A stretch of 64,000 nucleotides of DNA. It comes from Nocardia caishijiensis NBRC 108228 (GTDB lineage: Bacteria > Actinomycetota > Actinomycetes > Mycobacteriales > Mycobacteriaceae). The notes below the pieces were generated by a model. It saw nothing but the letters and a program-made list of their open reading frames with translations, was not told the origin of the DNA and searched no databases. The position numbers were made by a program, and so were the translations under genes. Position 1 is the stretch's first letter, and every line of letters begins with the position of its first letter. Location of the stretch: the NCBI RefSeq assembly GCF_001612825.1, contig NZ_BDBE01000038.1:62001-126000 (forward strand). Direction: 5' to 3'. Positions 17,105 through 26,803 of this stretch are shown here, one piece after another.

Positions 17105-17836
17105 TCATGCGGTGGGGTCCATCCAGATCACGCCCGCGATGCGGCCGGTCGGGGCGCCACGCCGGTGACTGAACAGGGTCTTGTCCTCGATCGTGCAGCG
17201 TGGGTCGAGGGCGATGCCGCCCACGCCCGCCTCGGTGAGCTGCCTGCTGATGCCCGCGCGCAGATCGAGGCCGGGGGTCTTGCGGACGGTGGTGGTGGCG
17301 CTGCCGGGTAGGTGGGCCTCCACGTCGGCGCGCATGGCGGCGGGCACTTCGTACTGGCGGCCCGAGGCGGCCGGGCCGAGGAACGCGCCGATGCGCTCCA
17401 TGCGCGCACCCACGGAGACCATCGCCTCGAGCACCCGGGGCACGATACCGATGCGGGCGCCGATGCGGCCCGCGTGCACGGCGGCGATGACGCCCGCTTC
17501 GTCGTCGGACAACAGGACCGGGACACAGTCGGCGGTGAGGACGACCAGCGCGAGGCCGGGCACGGTGGTGACCAGCGCGTCGGTGACCGGCACCGGTTCG
17601 GCGCGCGGGCCGTCGACGATTTCCACGTTGCGGCCGTGCACCTGCTCCATCCACACCAGCCGGTCGGGGGTGAGCCCGATGCCCTCGGCCAGGCGGATCC
17701 GGTTGCGGCGCACGGCCTCCGGATCGTCACCGACGTGGTCGCCCAGGTTGAACGAGTCGTACGGGGCGACGGAGTAGCCACCGGCGCGGGTGGTGGTCAC
17801 CCGGCGAACGGTCACGGTGGGGGGTGCGGAAGTCAT
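17105..17836 (-). CDS. pgeF: PgeF/YfiH family peptidoglycan-editing protein (multicopper-oxidase-like laccase fold)
   Basis: This 243-residue protein belongs to a family that binds a metal through conserved Cys and His residues; the motifs LTADCVPVLL and AAVHAGRIG are visible. In E. coli the family member removes wrongly incorporated L-Ser from peptidoglycan precursors; other members have purine nucleosidase or laccase activity. The start is ATG at 17836. It follows ftsZ after a terminator and precedes yggS by 34 nt, so it probably shares a transcript with yggS and sepF. Orthologue of Rv2149c by context. Confidence 0.9.
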   Translation of the reverse strand: MTSAPPTVTVRRVTTTRAGGYSVAPYDSFNLGDHVGDDPEAVRRNRIRLAEGIGLTPDRLVWMEQVHGRNVEIVDGPRAEPVPVTDALVTTVPGLALVVLTADCVPVLLSDDEAGVIAAVHAGRIGARIGIVPRVLEAMVSVGARMERIGAFLGPAASGRQYEVPAAMRADVEAHLPGSATTTVRKTPGLDLRAGISRQLTEAGVGGIALDPRCTIEDKTLFSHRRGAPTGRIAGVIWMDPTA

Positions 17837-18007
17837 GGTTCGAGGGTAGTGCGGTCAGCGGGTCGAACGGCACGCGTGCGGGGTGACGTCGGTCAACCCG
17901 ACGGGCGGTGTTCCGCCTGCGGCGCTCGCGTCGCCACGGTCGAGGCCACATCTCGACCTCCGCGCACGCGTGAACGACACGTGGCGTCGTGCCGGACCGA
18001 CGACACG

Positions 18008-18039
18008 AAAACGCCCGAACTCCCCTGGGAGCTCGGGCG
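18008..18039 (-). terminator. Intrinsic terminator of ftsZ
   Basis: On the minus strand CGCCCGAGCTCC and GGAGTTCGGGCG form a 12-bp stem with one G-U pair and a 3-nt loop, followed by TTTT. It starts 13 nt after the ftsZ stop codon. It should end most division-cluster transcripts before pgeF. Confidence 0.85.
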
Positions 18040-18052
18040 CTGATGTGCGCTG

Positions 18053-19315
18053 CTATCGGCGCATGAAGATCGGCACGTTGATGTCGTCGTCATCGTCGCC
18101 GTCGTCGTCCCGCTGGTCGGGATTGTTGACGCGGTTGAGAGCGGCCTCGGTGACCCGCTGGCGCTCCGACTCCCGGTACCGCTCGGTGTCACGGTAGTTC
18201 GGCGCCGCGGCCCGTCCGCTCGACATGCCCGCGGTCGCGGGCTCGGTGGGCCGGGCCGGTGCCTCGGTGCTGCGGCTCTGCCCCACCTCACCCGCGCGGC
18301 CGGAGCCGATCGGGTTCGTGGAGGACCGGCCGGTCTGCATGGTGTTCTCGACCGCGCGCCGGGAGGGGCCGCCGCCGTCGAAACCGGCGGCGATCACGGT
18401 GACGCGCACCTCGTCACCGAGCGAATCGTCGATGACCGTACCGAAGATGATGTTGGCCTCGATGTGGGCGGCCTCCTGCACCAGTGAAGCGGCCTCGTTG
18501 ATCTCGAACAGGCCGAGATCGGAACCACCCGCGATCGAGAGCAGCACGCCGTGCGCGCCGTCCATCGACGCCTCGAGCAGCGGCGAGTTGATCGCCGTCT
18601 CGGCCGCTTTCACCGAGCGACCCTCACCGCGCGCCGAACCGATGCCCATGAGCGCCGAACCGGCGCCCGACATCACGCTCTTCACGTCGGCGAAGTCGAC
18701 GTTGATGAGGCCGGGGGTCGTGATCAGGTCGGTGATGCCCTGCACACCGTTGAGCAGCACCTCGTCGGCGGAGCGGAACGCGTCCATCAGGCTCACGGCC
18801 GCGTCGCCCAGCTGCAGCAGCCGGTCGTTGGGGATGACGATCAGGGTGTCGCACGACTCGCGAAGCAGGTTGATCCCCACCTCGGCCTGGTTCCCGCGCC
18901 GTTTGCCCTCGAAGGAGAACGGTCGGGTGACGACGCCGATGGTGAGGGCGCCGAGCTTGCGGGCGATGCTGGCGACGACGGGGGCGCCACCGGTTCCGGT
19001 GCCACCACCCTCACCGGCGGTGACGAAGACCATGTCGGCGCCCTTGAGCACCTCTTCGATCTCGTCCTTGTGGTCTTCGGCCGCTTTGCGGCCGACTTCC
19101 GGATCGGCTCCGGCGCCGAGTCCTCGGGTGAGTTCCCGGCCGACATCGAGCTTCACATCGGCGTCGCTCATCAGCAGGGCCTGTGCGTCGGTATTGACCG
19201 CGATGAACTCGACTCCCTTGAGTCCCTGTTCGATCATCCGGTTGACGGCGTTCACGCCGCCGCCGCCGATACCGACGACCTTGATCACGGCAAGGTAGTT
19301 GTGCGGGGGCGTCAT
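18053..19315 (-). CDS. ftsZ: Cell division GTPase FtsZ
   Basis: This 420-residue tubulin-like GTPase forms the Z ring. The GTP-binding loop is GGGGVNAVNRM, the tubulin signature GEGGGTGTGGAPV, and the T7 loop region NVDFADVKSVM supplies the catalytic acid. The C-terminal linker is about 100 residues. The terminal peptide INVPIFMRR follows an unbroken Asp run; it is the docking site for SepF and other partners. Start ATG at 19315 has GGAAGGCGAG upstream. A 131-bp gap from ftsQ holds a candidate separate promoter. Confidence 0.98.
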   Translation of the reverse strand: MTPPHNYLAVIKVVGIGGGGVNAVNRMIEQGLKGVEFIAVNTDAQALLMSDADVKLDVGRELTRGLGAGADPEVGRKAAEDHKDEIEEVLKGADMVFVTAGEGGGTGTGGAPVVASIARKLGALTIGVVTRPFSFEGKRRGNQAEVGINLLRESCDTLIVIPNDRLLQLGDAAVSLMDAFRSADEVLLNGVQGITDLITTPGLINVDFADVKSVMSGAGSALMGIGSARGEGRSVKAAETAINSPLLEASMDGAHGVLLSIAGGSDLGLFEINEAASLVQEAAHIEANIIFGTVIDDSLGDEVRVTVIAAGFDGGGPSRRAVENTMQTGRSSTNPIGSGRAGEVGQSRSTEAPARPTEPATAGMSSGRAAAPNYRDTERYRESERQRVTEAALNRVNNPDQRDDDGDDDDDINVPIFMRR

Positions 19316-19354
19316 GGGCTCTCGCCTTCCTTCGATCTAAAACCCTCAACCTCA

Positions 19355-19378
19355 ACCATAGGGTTGGCGTTATGTCAA
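19355..19378 (-). promoter_or_regulatory. Candidate ftsZ promoter
   Basis: A perfect TTGACA (-35) on the minus strand is at 19373-19378. The nearest A/T-rich hexamer, TATGGT at 19355-19360, is only 12 nt away, shorter than ideal. The patch is AT-rich for this genome and includes an AACCCT/AGGGTT inverted repeat. ftsZ is known to have its own promoters in related bacteria. Confidence 0.35.
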
Positions 19379-19446
19379 GTATCCGACTGCTGCGGAACGC
19401 TATTCGCAGCCACCGCGATCCCGGCGCAGGCGCGCCGAAGTTTCGC

Positions 19447-20136
19447 TCACTTTACCGTGACCAGATTCGGACTCGAAACGTCGAACACGGTGCCTTCCCG
19501 GGTGAGCAGCGGCATTACGACGGCAGCCTTGCGCTCCCCGTCGCCCGTGCCGCCCCACACTACCTTTCTTCCGTCGCGCAGGTTCAGCGAGACATCCGAA
19601 ATGGACCGTGCGACAACCTCACCCACCTGGACCGACAGCGCGGGCGGCAGCGTGACCAGCACCGCGACGGCCGCGCGGATCGCGTCCGGCCCCGACAACG
19701 GGCCCTCGGTGACCAATTTCGGCACGCCGATGGGTGGTGCGGCCTCGATCGCGAATTCCACACTCTCGGCGTCGATCAGGTGCGCCCCGTCGGGAGCGTC
19801 CAGGTACACCACCGGAGTTCGTTCGACGACCGTCACCAGCACCGTCGACGGGAACTTCCGCTGCACCCGCACCGAGCGCACCTCCGGGATCGCCGCCACA
19901 CGACCCGCCATCTCGGTGGTATCGATGCGCAACATCGAACGCCCGTCCGGGATTTCGAGCCGGTCGCGGACCTGCTGCTCGGGTACGGCGGTCAGGCCGT
20001 CGATCCGCACGGTCCGCACCGACAACGCCGGGGTGAACCACGCGAGCACCGCGAGCACGGTGACGACGATCAGCCCGACCGCGGTCCAGAGTCGGTAGCC
20101 GTGCCACCCGCGCGCGGCGGGCATCGGCAATCTCAC
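19447..20136 (-). CDS. ftsQ: Cell division protein FtsQ
   Basis: This 229-residue single-pass membrane protein belongs to the FtsQLB complex. A basic N-terminus is followed by a membrane helix (about residues 15-35). The periplasmic POTRA domain includes VRTVRIDGLTAVPEQQVRD, and the beta domain contains VVERTPVVYLDAP. The GTG start at 20136 overlaps the murC stop by 4 nt, so it is translationally coupled. It is rather short for the family because the cytoplasmic tail is reduced. Confidence 0.92.
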   Translation of the reverse strand: MRLPMPAARGWHGYRLWTAVGLIVVTVLAVLAWFTPALSVRTVRIDGLTAVPEQQVRDRLEIPDGRSMLRIDTTEMAGRVAAIPEVRSVRVQRKFPSTVLVTVVERTPVVYLDAPDGAHLIDAESVEFAIEAAPPIGVPKLVTEGPLSGPDAIRAAVAVLVTLPPALSVQVGEVVARSISDVSLNLRDGRKVVWGGTGDGERKAAVVMPLLTREGTVFDVSSPNLVTVK

Positions 20137-21692
20137 CGGCCACCCTGCTGCGGACGCGCCCGCAAGCCGTCGAGGATCTGACTGCCGAGCATGGTGACAT
20201 CGCCCGCGCCCATGGTGATCACGACGTCACCGGGTTGCGCGAGCGCCGCGACCTGGCGGCCGACCTTCGACATATCGGGTTGGTAGTGCACGGGTTCGGT
20301 CACCGCCTGGGCGACCAGCGCGCCGTTCACACCGGGCAACGGTTCCTCGCGGGCACCGTAGACGTCGAGCACGACCACCTCGTCGGCCAGGCTCAGCGCC
20401 GCGCCGAACTCGGTCGCGAAAGTGGCCGTGCGGCTGTAGAGGTGCGGCTGGAAGACCACGATCACCCGGCCGCGTTCGGTGCGCGCGCCGTCACGCGCCT
20501 CCTGCGCGACGAGCTGGGCCGCGGCCTCGAGCACGGCCCGCACCTCGGTGGGATGGTGGGCGTAGTCGTCGAAGACGCGCACACCGTTCTCGCGCCCGGT
20601 GAACTGGAACCGGCGGTGCACGCCACCGAAACCTTCCAGCCCCTGCACGATCTCGTCGACGTCGGCGCCCGTCGCCCGGGCCGCGAGCAGCGCGGCGAGG
20701 GCGTTGAGGGCCATGTGTCTGCCCGGCACCGACAGGCGAACCGTGCGCGGCGTCGTCTCACCGCCGAGCTGGAACTCGACGATGCCGCCGACATCGCGCG
20801 GCTGCCAGCCCAGCAGCCGGGCGCCGACGGGCACCGGTGCGTCGGTCAGGTCACCGGAGCCGTAGCCGAGCACCTGCACGCCGCGCTCGGTGAGCCGGGG
20901 CGCGACCCGTTCGGCCAGGGCGAGCGAGCCGGGATCGTCGAGGCAGACCACCAGCAGGCCGCCGGGGGCGAGCCGGTCGGCGAAATCGTCGAAGACCTGG
21001 ATGTAGGCCTCGTCGGTGCCGAAGTAGTCGAGGTGGTCGGATTCGATGTTGGTGACCACGGCGACGTCGGGGTCGTACTGCAGCAGCGAACCGTCGGATT
21101 CGTCGGCCTCGGCGACGAAGACGTCGCCGCTGCCGTGGTGGGCGTTGGTCCCCGCCTCGTTGAGTTCGCCACCGACCGCGAACGAGGGGTCGGCGCCGCA
21201 GTGCTGCAGCGACACGATCAGCATCGAGGTGGTCGAGGTCTTGCCGTGGGTGCCCGAGACGAGCAGGGTCTTGTGCCCGCGCATCAGCGCGGCGAGCACG
21301 GTGGGACGCATCAGCACGGGGATGTCGCGCCGATTGGCTTCGACCAGTTCGGGGTTGGTCTTCGGAATGGCGGCGTAGGTGGTGACGACGACGGTCGGGC
21401 CGCCGGGCAGCAGGTCGAGCGCGTCGGCGTCGTGCCCGATGCGCACCTGCGCGCCGCGGGCCCGCAGCGACAGCACGCCACGGCTCTCCCTGGCATCGGA
21501 TCCCGACACCGCGCCGCCGCGGGCCAACAGGATGCGCGCGATACCGGACATGCCCGCACCGCCGATCCCGACCATGTGTACCCGCTCGAGTTCGGCGGGC
21601 AACGCCGAACCCACGGGCTCGCCCGCGGTGCCCGGGCTCGGGCGGCCCGGCTGGTCACGCTCGGCTTTCGCGTCCGGCCGCTGACCGCTCAT
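20133..21692 (-). CDS. murC: UDP-N-acetylmuramate-L-alanine ligase
   Basis: This 519-residue cytosolic ATP-dependent ligase adds L-Ala to UDP-MurNAc, the first step of stem-peptide synthesis. The N-terminal nucleotide-binding motif is HMVGIGGAGMSGIARIL. The ATP P-loop is SGTHGKTSTTSML, and central ligase motifs include ADESDGSLLQY and NIESDHLDYFG. An extra ~35 residues precede the conserved core. It overlaps murG and ftsQ by 4 nt each. Confidence 0.97.
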   Translation of the reverse strand: MSGQRPDAKAERDQPGRPSPGTAGEPVGSALPAELERVHMVGIGGAGMSGIARILLARGGAVSGSDARESRGVLSLRARGAQVRIGHDADALDLLPGGPTVVVTTYAAIPKTNPELVEANRRDIPVLMRPTVLAALMRGHKTLLVSGTHGKTSTTSMLIVSLQHCGADPSFAVGGELNEAGTNAHHGSGDVFVAEADESDGSLLQYDPDVAVVTNIESDHLDYFGTDEAYIQVFDDFADRLAPGGLLVVCLDDPGSLALAERVAPRLTERGVQVLGYGSGDLTDAPVPVGARLLGWQPRDVGGIVEFQLGGETTPRTVRLSVPGRHMALNALAALLAARATGADVDEIVQGLEGFGGVHRRFQFTGRENGVRVFDDYAHHPTEVRAVLEAAAQLVAQEARDGARTERGRVIVVFQPHLYSRTATFATEFGAALSLADEVVVLDVYGAREEPLPGVNGALVAQAVTEPVHYQPDMSKVGRQVAALAQPGDVVITMGAGDVTMLGSQILDGLRARPQQGGR

Positions 21693-22798
21693 CGGGCGAG
21701 CCCGGCGACGATGCGGGCCACGGTATCGGCGGCGTCGCGGTGACCGGCGCCCGCGGCGGCGCGGCTCATCTCGGCGAGTCGGGCGGGGTCGAGCAGCAGC
21801 GGAATCACCTCCTCCATCACGAATTTCGGGGTCAGCTCGGCATCGGGGACAATTCTGCCACCCCCCTTGGCCACCACAGGTCGCGCGTTGAACTCCTGCT
21901 CGCCGTTGCCGTGCGGCAGCGGCACGTAGAACGCGGGCAGCCCAACGGCCGACACCTCGGCCACCGTCATCGCACCGGAACGGCAGACCACCGCGTCGGC
22001 GGCGGCGTAGGCCAGATCCATCCGCGACAGGTACGGCACCGCCACGTACGGCGCGGGCGCGTCGGCAGTACTCACCTCGACGCTGTTCTTGGGGCCGTGC
22101 GCGTGCAGCACCGAGATCCCGGCGGCCGCCAATTGCGGTGCGGCACCGAAGATCGCCTCGTTGAGGCTGCGCGCACCTTGTGAACCGCCGAACACCAGTA
22201 GCACCGGACCTTCGGCGGGCAGACCGAAGTGCTCGCGGGCCTGCGCGCGCAGCGCGGACCGGTCGAGTTCGGTGATGGCGGCACGCACCGGGATGCCGAC
22301 GACCTCGGCCCCGGCCAGGCCGGAGTCGGGAACGGCGGCAAGCACTGTGGTGGCCAGCCTGGCGCCGACCTTGTTGGCGATGCCCGCCTTGGCGTTGGCC
22401 TCGTGCACGACGACCGGCACCCGGCGCTGCCTGCCGATACCGCGCGCGGCGAGGTAGGCGGGCAGGGCGACGTAGCCGCCGAAGCCGATCACGACGTCGG
22501 CGTGCACCCGGTCGATCACCGAGCGCGTGGCCCGCACCGAGGACACCACCCGTGCGGGCAGGCGAAGCAGGTCGGCCGACGGCTTGCGCGGCAGCGGGAC
22601 CGGCGGGATCAGCTCGAGCGGGTAGCCGCGATCGGGCACCAGCTTCGTCTCGAGTCCACGCTCGGTACCGAGTGCGGTCACCCGGATCGAATCGTCGAGT
22701 CGGCGCAACGCGTCGGCCACCGCCAGCGCGGGTTCGATGTGGCCTGCGGTTCCCCCGCCAGCGACGATCACCGACAACCCGGATCGCGGGCTACTCAC
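21689..22798 (-). CDS. murG: Lipid II synthase MurG
   Basis: This 369-residue peripheral membrane glycosyltransferase (GT28) moves GlcNAc from UDP-GlcNAc to lipid I, making lipid II. The N-terminal Gly-rich loop is GGGTAGHIEPALAVADAL. The acceptor-side motif GFGGYVALP and the donor-binding motif VFGGSQGARSLNE are present. The C-terminal region holds CRSGAMTVAEVSAVGLPAFYVPLPHGNGEQ, broken here into CRSGAMTVAEVSAVG and VPLPHGNGEQEFNA. GTG at 22798 overlaps the ftsW stop. Confidence 0.97.
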   Translation of the reverse strand: MSSPRSGLSVIVAGGGTAGHIEPALAVADALRRLDDSIRVTALGTERGLETKLVPDRGYPLELIPPVPLPRKPSADLLRLPARVVSSVRATRSVIDRVHADVVIGFGGYVALPAYLAARGIGRQRRVPVVVHEANAKAGIANKVGARLATTVLAAVPDSGLAGAEVVGIPVRAAITELDRSALRAQAREHFGLPAEGPVLLVFGGSQGARSLNEAIFGAAPQLAAAGISVLHAHGPKNSVEVSTADAPAPYVAVPYLSRMDLAYAAADAVVCRSGAMTVAEVSAVGLPAFYVPLPHGNGEQEFNARPVVAKGGGRIVPDAELTPKFVMEEVIPLLLDPARLAEMSRAAAGAGHRDAADTVARIVAGLAR

Positions 22799-24243
22799 TT
22801 GGATCTACCTCGTTCTCTAGCGTGTGGCATCGGATAGGTCGGTTCCCATGCTCTGGTCGACCGTAGCGAACTCGTGCCCCGGCTTTCCCGCGCGCGTCGC
22901 CCACGCGGGGCATCGGCTTGGCGGCGGGGGGCCTGACGTGGGCGTTCGGTTTTCGCGCGCGGCGCGGGCTTGCGCGGCGCCGGGGTGTACACCTCGGGTA
23001 CGGGTAGTCGCAGCAGCCTGCTGAGTCGGCCGTCCTGACCGGCTTTGAGCGCCGAGACGGCCTCCGGCTCGTGCCGCGCGGCACTGGCGATGATGCCGAA
23101 CATGAACAGCGTGATCGCCAGCGACGAACCACCCGCCGACACCAGCGGCAGCTGCAGGCCGGTCACCGGCAGCAGGCCGACGACGTAGCCGATGTTGATC
23201 AGCGCCTGCGCGGTGATCCAGGTGGTGGCGGTGGCGGTGAGCAGGCGCAGGAACGGGTCGACCGAACGCAACGCGATGCGGATGCCGGTGTAGACGAACA
23301 TCGCGAGCAGCGCGAGCACCGCCATGCAGCCGAGGAAACCCAGTTCCTCGCCGATGATGGCGAAGATGAAGTCGTTGTGCGAGTTGGGCAGGTAGCTCCA
23401 CTTGGCGCGGCTCTGGCCGAGCCCGCGACCGAGGATGCCACCGTCGGCCAGGGAGTATTTGGCCTGCCGCGCCTGGTAATTGGCGCCCTGGGGGTCGTCA
23501 CCGGGGTTGAAGAACGCGCGCACCCGGTCGGATCGGTACCCGGCCGACAGCGCGAGCACCGACGCGACGACCAAACCGCTGACCATGATCCCGACGAACA
23601 ACCGCACCGGCAGCCCACCGAACCACAGCAGCGCCATCAGCACGATGCCGAGCGCGATGGTGGTCGACAGGTTCGGCTCGAGCACCACGAGCAGACACAC
23701 CAGCAGACCGGCGGGCACCAGCGGTACCAGGATGTCCTTGAGGTGTGCCCCGCGCCGCGACGCGAGCAGGTGCGCGCCCCACACCACCAGGGTCACCTTG
23801 ACGACCTCGGACGGCTGGATCGAGATGGGTCCGATGTCGAACCAGCGCCGCGCGCCGCCGTGCACCGCGCCGATCCCCGGGATCAGCACGAGGACCAGGG
23901 CGATCACCGAGACGCTGAACGCCGGGAACGACCACTGCCGCAGCAGCCGCAACGGCAACCGCAGCGCGATGTAGAACGCGACGGCGCCCAGCCCGGCGAA
24001 CATGGCCTGCTGGATGAACAGCGAATACGCCGACCCACCACCGGCGTAGGCCTCGACGCTCGACGCCGACAGCACCATCACCAGACCGAGCACGGTGAGC
24101 AGGGTGGCGATGGTGACGATGAGGTGGAACGAGGCGAGCGGACGGGCCAGCCACGCGCCGAAACGCTCCCCCGCCCATCCCGGCTGCGGCGCGATCCGTT
24201 TCCGACGCGCCGCGGTCGGGGTGGTCTGGCCCGTCGATGTCAC
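22795..24243 (-). CDS. ftsW: SEDS peptidoglycan polymerase FtsW
   Basis: This 482-residue polytopic protein is the septal glycosyltransferase that works with FtsI. About ten membrane spans are visible from residue 37 to 385. SEDS hallmarks include GGARRWFDIGPISIQPSE near the middle and LPNSHNDFIFAIIGEELG with the catalytic-site acid pair. A basic, disordered C-terminal tail of about 90 residues is rich in Arg and Pro. It overlaps murD and murG by 4 nt. Confidence 0.95.
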   Translation of the reverse strand: MTSTGQTTPTAARRKRIAPQPGWAGERFGAWLARPLASFHLIVTIATLLTVLGLVMVLSASSVEAYAGGGSAYSLFIQQAMFAGLGAVAFYIALRLPLRLLRQWSFPAFSVSVIALVLVLIPGIGAVHGGARRWFDIGPISIQPSEVVKVTLVVWGAHLLASRRGAHLKDILVPLVPAGLLVCLLVVLEPNLSTTIALGIVLMALLWFGGLPVRLFVGIMVSGLVVASVLALSAGYRSDRVRAFFNPGDDPQGANYQARQAKYSLADGGILGRGLGQSRAKWSYLPNSHNDFIFAIIGEELGFLGCMAVLALLAMFVYTGIRIALRSVDPFLRLLTATATTWITAQALINIGYVVGLLPVTGLQLPLVSAGGSSLAITLFMFGIIASAARHEPEAVSALKAGQDGRLSRLLRLPVPEVYTPAPRKPAPRAKTERPRQAPRRQADAPRGRRARESRGTSSLRSTRAWEPTYPMPHARERGRSK

Positions 24244-25718
24244 AGTGCCCGCCCGATGTCACCGTCTTCCAGTGCCGTGACCGCGTCGACGAAACAGCGT
24301 CCGCGGTGGGTGTAGTCGTCGTACATGTCGAGGGACGCGGCCGCCGGTGCCAGCAGCACGGTGTCTCCCGACCGGGCCATGCCCGCGGCGGCCCGCACCG
24401 CGCGGCCCATCACCGCTTCGGCGCGCTGCGATCTCGACGACTCCATGTCTGCATCGTCTCCCGGGTCCAGTGCGATGACCGGGACTTCGGGCGCGTGTCG
24501 CGCCAATGCGGCGGCGATCACCGGCGCGTCGGCCCCGAACAGCACCGCGCCGACGAGCCGGTCGGCGACCTCTTCGACGAGGTCGTCGACGGTCGCGCCC
24601 TTGAGCAGACCGCCCGCGACCCACACCACGTGCGGGTGCGCCAGGATGGAGGCGCGCGCGGCGTGCGGGTTGGTCGCCTTGGAGTCGTCGATGAAGTCGA
24701 CGCCGCCGAGTTCGCGCACGAAGGCCGTGCGATGCGGGCCGACCTTGTGCTCGGCCAGGCCTTCTTTCACGAACTGCGGTGCCACGTCGATGGCCCTGGT
24801 CAGCGCCGAGGCGGCGAGCGCGTCGGCGATGCCAGCCGGCCCCTGCGGACTGATGTCGGAGGTCTCGGCGAGGATCGCGGCCTTGGTGAAGGCGCGGTCG
24901 AGCAGTTTGCCGTCGACCACACCGAGTTCGCCGTCGGCGGGCACGCCCACCCGGAACCCGACGGTGCGCCGCGCCTTGGCCTTGCGGGCGAGCGAGCCCG
25001 CGACGGGGTCGTCGAGGCCGACCACACCGATGCGGCCGGTGAGAGCGCGCGCCTTGGCGGCGGCGTAGGCGTCGAGCCCGCCGTGCCAGTCGAGGTGGTC
25101 CTCGGCGACATTGAGCACCACGCCCGCCTCGGGCCGCACCGACGGCGCCCAGTGCAGCTGGAACGACGACAGTTCCACCGCGAGTACCTGGGGTCCGGGG
25201 TTGCGGCGCAGCGCGTCGAGGATGGGCAGGCCGATATTGCCGCAGGCGACGCTGGCGATGCCCGCGGCGCGCAGGATCGAGTGCGTCATCTGGGTGGTGG
25301 TGGTCTTGCCGTTGGTTCCGGTGACCACCAACCACTTGCGGACGGGACCGTAGATGCGGGCCTGATCGACCCACCAGGCGAATTCGACGTCGCCCCAGAC
25401 CGGGATGCCCTCGGTCACCGCGGAGACGAGCACCGGCGAGTCGGGCCGCCAGCCGGGGCTGGTGATGACAAGGGCGAACCGGGTGAGGTCGGCGTGCTCG
25501 AGTTCCACCGTGGTGGCGATCTCGAGCCCGAGTTCGGCGGCCTCGGCCAGAGCCTTGGCGCCACCGTCGGTGACCACGGGGTGCGCGCCGATATCGCGCA
25601 GCGGTTCGATCAGGGAGCGTCCGGAGACACCCCAGCCCGCGACGAGAACGTCACGGCCACGCAGGAATTCCAGCATGGGGCCCGGGGAACGCAGGGCACG
25701 GGGCGAGTGTTCGACCAT
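24240..25718 (-). CDS. murD: UDP-N-acetylmuramoyl-L-alanine-D-glutamate ligase
   Basis: This 492-residue ligase adds D-Glu to UDP-MurNAc-L-Ala. The N-terminal Rossmann-like motif is VLVAGWGVSGRSLIEPL. The ATP loop is VTGTNGKTTTTQM, and the later motifs NVAEDHLDWHGG and DDSKATNPHAA match MurD. Start ATG at 25718 is chosen because longer frames run back into mraY, and GAGCGGA precedes it. It starts 8 nt after mraY and overlaps ftsW. Confidence 0.96.
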   Translation of the reverse strand: MVEHSPRALRSPGPMLEFLRGRDVLVAGWGVSGRSLIEPLRDIGAHPVVTDGGAKALAEAAELGLEIATTVELEHADLTRFALVITSPGWRPDSPVLVSAVTEGIPVWGDVEFAWWVDQARIYGPVRKWLVVTGTNGKTTTTQMTHSILRAAGIASVACGNIGLPILDALRRNPGPQVLAVELSSFQLHWAPSVRPEAGVVLNVAEDHLDWHGGLDAYAAAKARALTGRIGVVGLDDPVAGSLARKAKARRTVGFRVGVPADGELGVVDGKLLDRAFTKAAILAETSDISPQGPAGIADALAASALTRAIDVAPQFVKEGLAEHKVGPHRTAFVRELGGVDFIDDSKATNPHAARASILAHPHVVWVAGGLLKGATVDDLVEEVADRLVGAVLFGADAPVIAAALARHAPEVPVIALDPGDDADMESSRSQRAEAVMGRAVRAAAGMARSGDTVLLAPAAASLDMYDDYTHRGRCFVDAVTALEDGDIGRAL

Positions 25719-25726
25719 TTCCGCTC

Positions 25727-26803
25727 TCACCCGACCTGGGACAGGTATTCGCTGTAGAACAGTCCGAGACCCACGGCGGCGGCGATGCCTGCCAGGATCC
25801 AGAACCGGATGATGACCGTAGTCTCCGCCCACTTGCTCAATTCGAAGTGGTGGTGGAACGGCGCCATCTTGAACAACCGGTTGCGGGTGGTGCGGTAGAC
25901 CGCCACCTGCAGCACCACCGACGCCGCCTCGGCGACGAACAGCGCGCCGATGACGACCATCAGCAGCTCGGTGCGGGTGGTGATGGACAGACCAGCGAGC
26001 ATGCCGCCGAGGGCCAGCGAACCGGTGTCGCCCATGAAGATCTTGGCGGGCGCGGCGTTCCACCAGAGGAAGCCGATGCACGCGGCGGCGGCCGCCGCGC
26101 AGACCAGGGCGAGGTCGAGGGGGTCGCGCACGTTGTAGCACCCGGGCCCGGGGCTGGTCGCGCAGGCGTTGCGGTACTGCCAGAACGTGATGATGACGTA
26201 GGCGCCGAGCACCAGGCTCATCGATCCGGCGGCCAGACCGTCCAGGCCGTCGGTCAGGTTGACCGCGTTGGACCAGGCCACGACCAGCAGACACACCATG
26301 ATGACGAACACCAGGGCGCCCATCGAGACCGTCGACCAGTCACGCACGTACGAGATGTGCTTGCTGCCGGGGGTGAGCCCGTTGTCCGCGCGGAACTGCA
26401 GCACGAGCACCGCGAAGATCACCGCGGCACTGATCTGGCCGATGTACTTGCCCGCCGCCGACAACCCGAGGTTGCGCTGTTTGCGCAGCTTGATGAAGTC
26501 GTCGAGGAATCCGACCACGCCGAGCGCGGTGGTGAGCCCGAGCACCAGCAGGCCCGAGGCCGTCGGCCCTTCGGCGTCGTAGCCGAGGCCGATCAGGTGC
26601 GAGCCGAGGTACCCGGCCCACATGCCGATCAGGATGGCGACACCACCCATCGTCGGGGTACCGCGTTTGGCCTGATGGCTGGCCGGGCCGTCGACCCGGA
26701 TCTCCTGACCGAAGCCCTGTTTGGCGAAGACCCGGATCAGGAACGGCGTCAACAGGATCGACACCGCAAGGGCGATCCCCGCCGCGAACAAAATCTGCCT
26801 CAT
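25727..26803 (-). CDS. mraY: Phospho-MurNAc-pentapeptide translocase MraY (MurX)
   Basis: This 358-residue protein with about ten membrane spans transfers phospho-MurNAc-pentapeptide to decaprenyl phosphate, making lipid I. The catalytic motifs are present: GFLDDFIKLRKQRNLGL for the Asp pair, NAVNLTDGLDGLAAG, and FLWWNAAPAKIFMGDTGSLALGG, the last split here for length into FLWWNAAPAKIF and MGDTGSLALGG. It overlaps murF by 4 nt. This is the committed membrane step of wall synthesis. Confidence 0.97.
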   Translation of the reverse strand: MRQILFAAGIALAVSILLTPFLIRVFAKQGFGQEIRVDGPASHQAKRGTPTMGGVAILIGMWAGYLGSHLIGLGYDAEGPTASGLLVLGLTTALGVVGFLDDFIKLRKQRNLGLSAAGKYIGQISAAVIFAVLVLQFRADNGLTPGSKHISYVRDWSTVSMGALVFVIMVCLLVVAWSNAVNLTDGLDGLAAGSMSLVLGAYVIITFWQYRNACATSPGPGCYNVRDPLDLALVCAAAAAACIGFLWWNAAPAKIFMGDTGSLALGGMLAGLSITTRTELLMVVIGALFVAEAASVVLQVAVYRTTRNRLFKMAPFHHHFELSKWAETTVIIRFWILAGIAAAVGLGLFYSEYLSQVG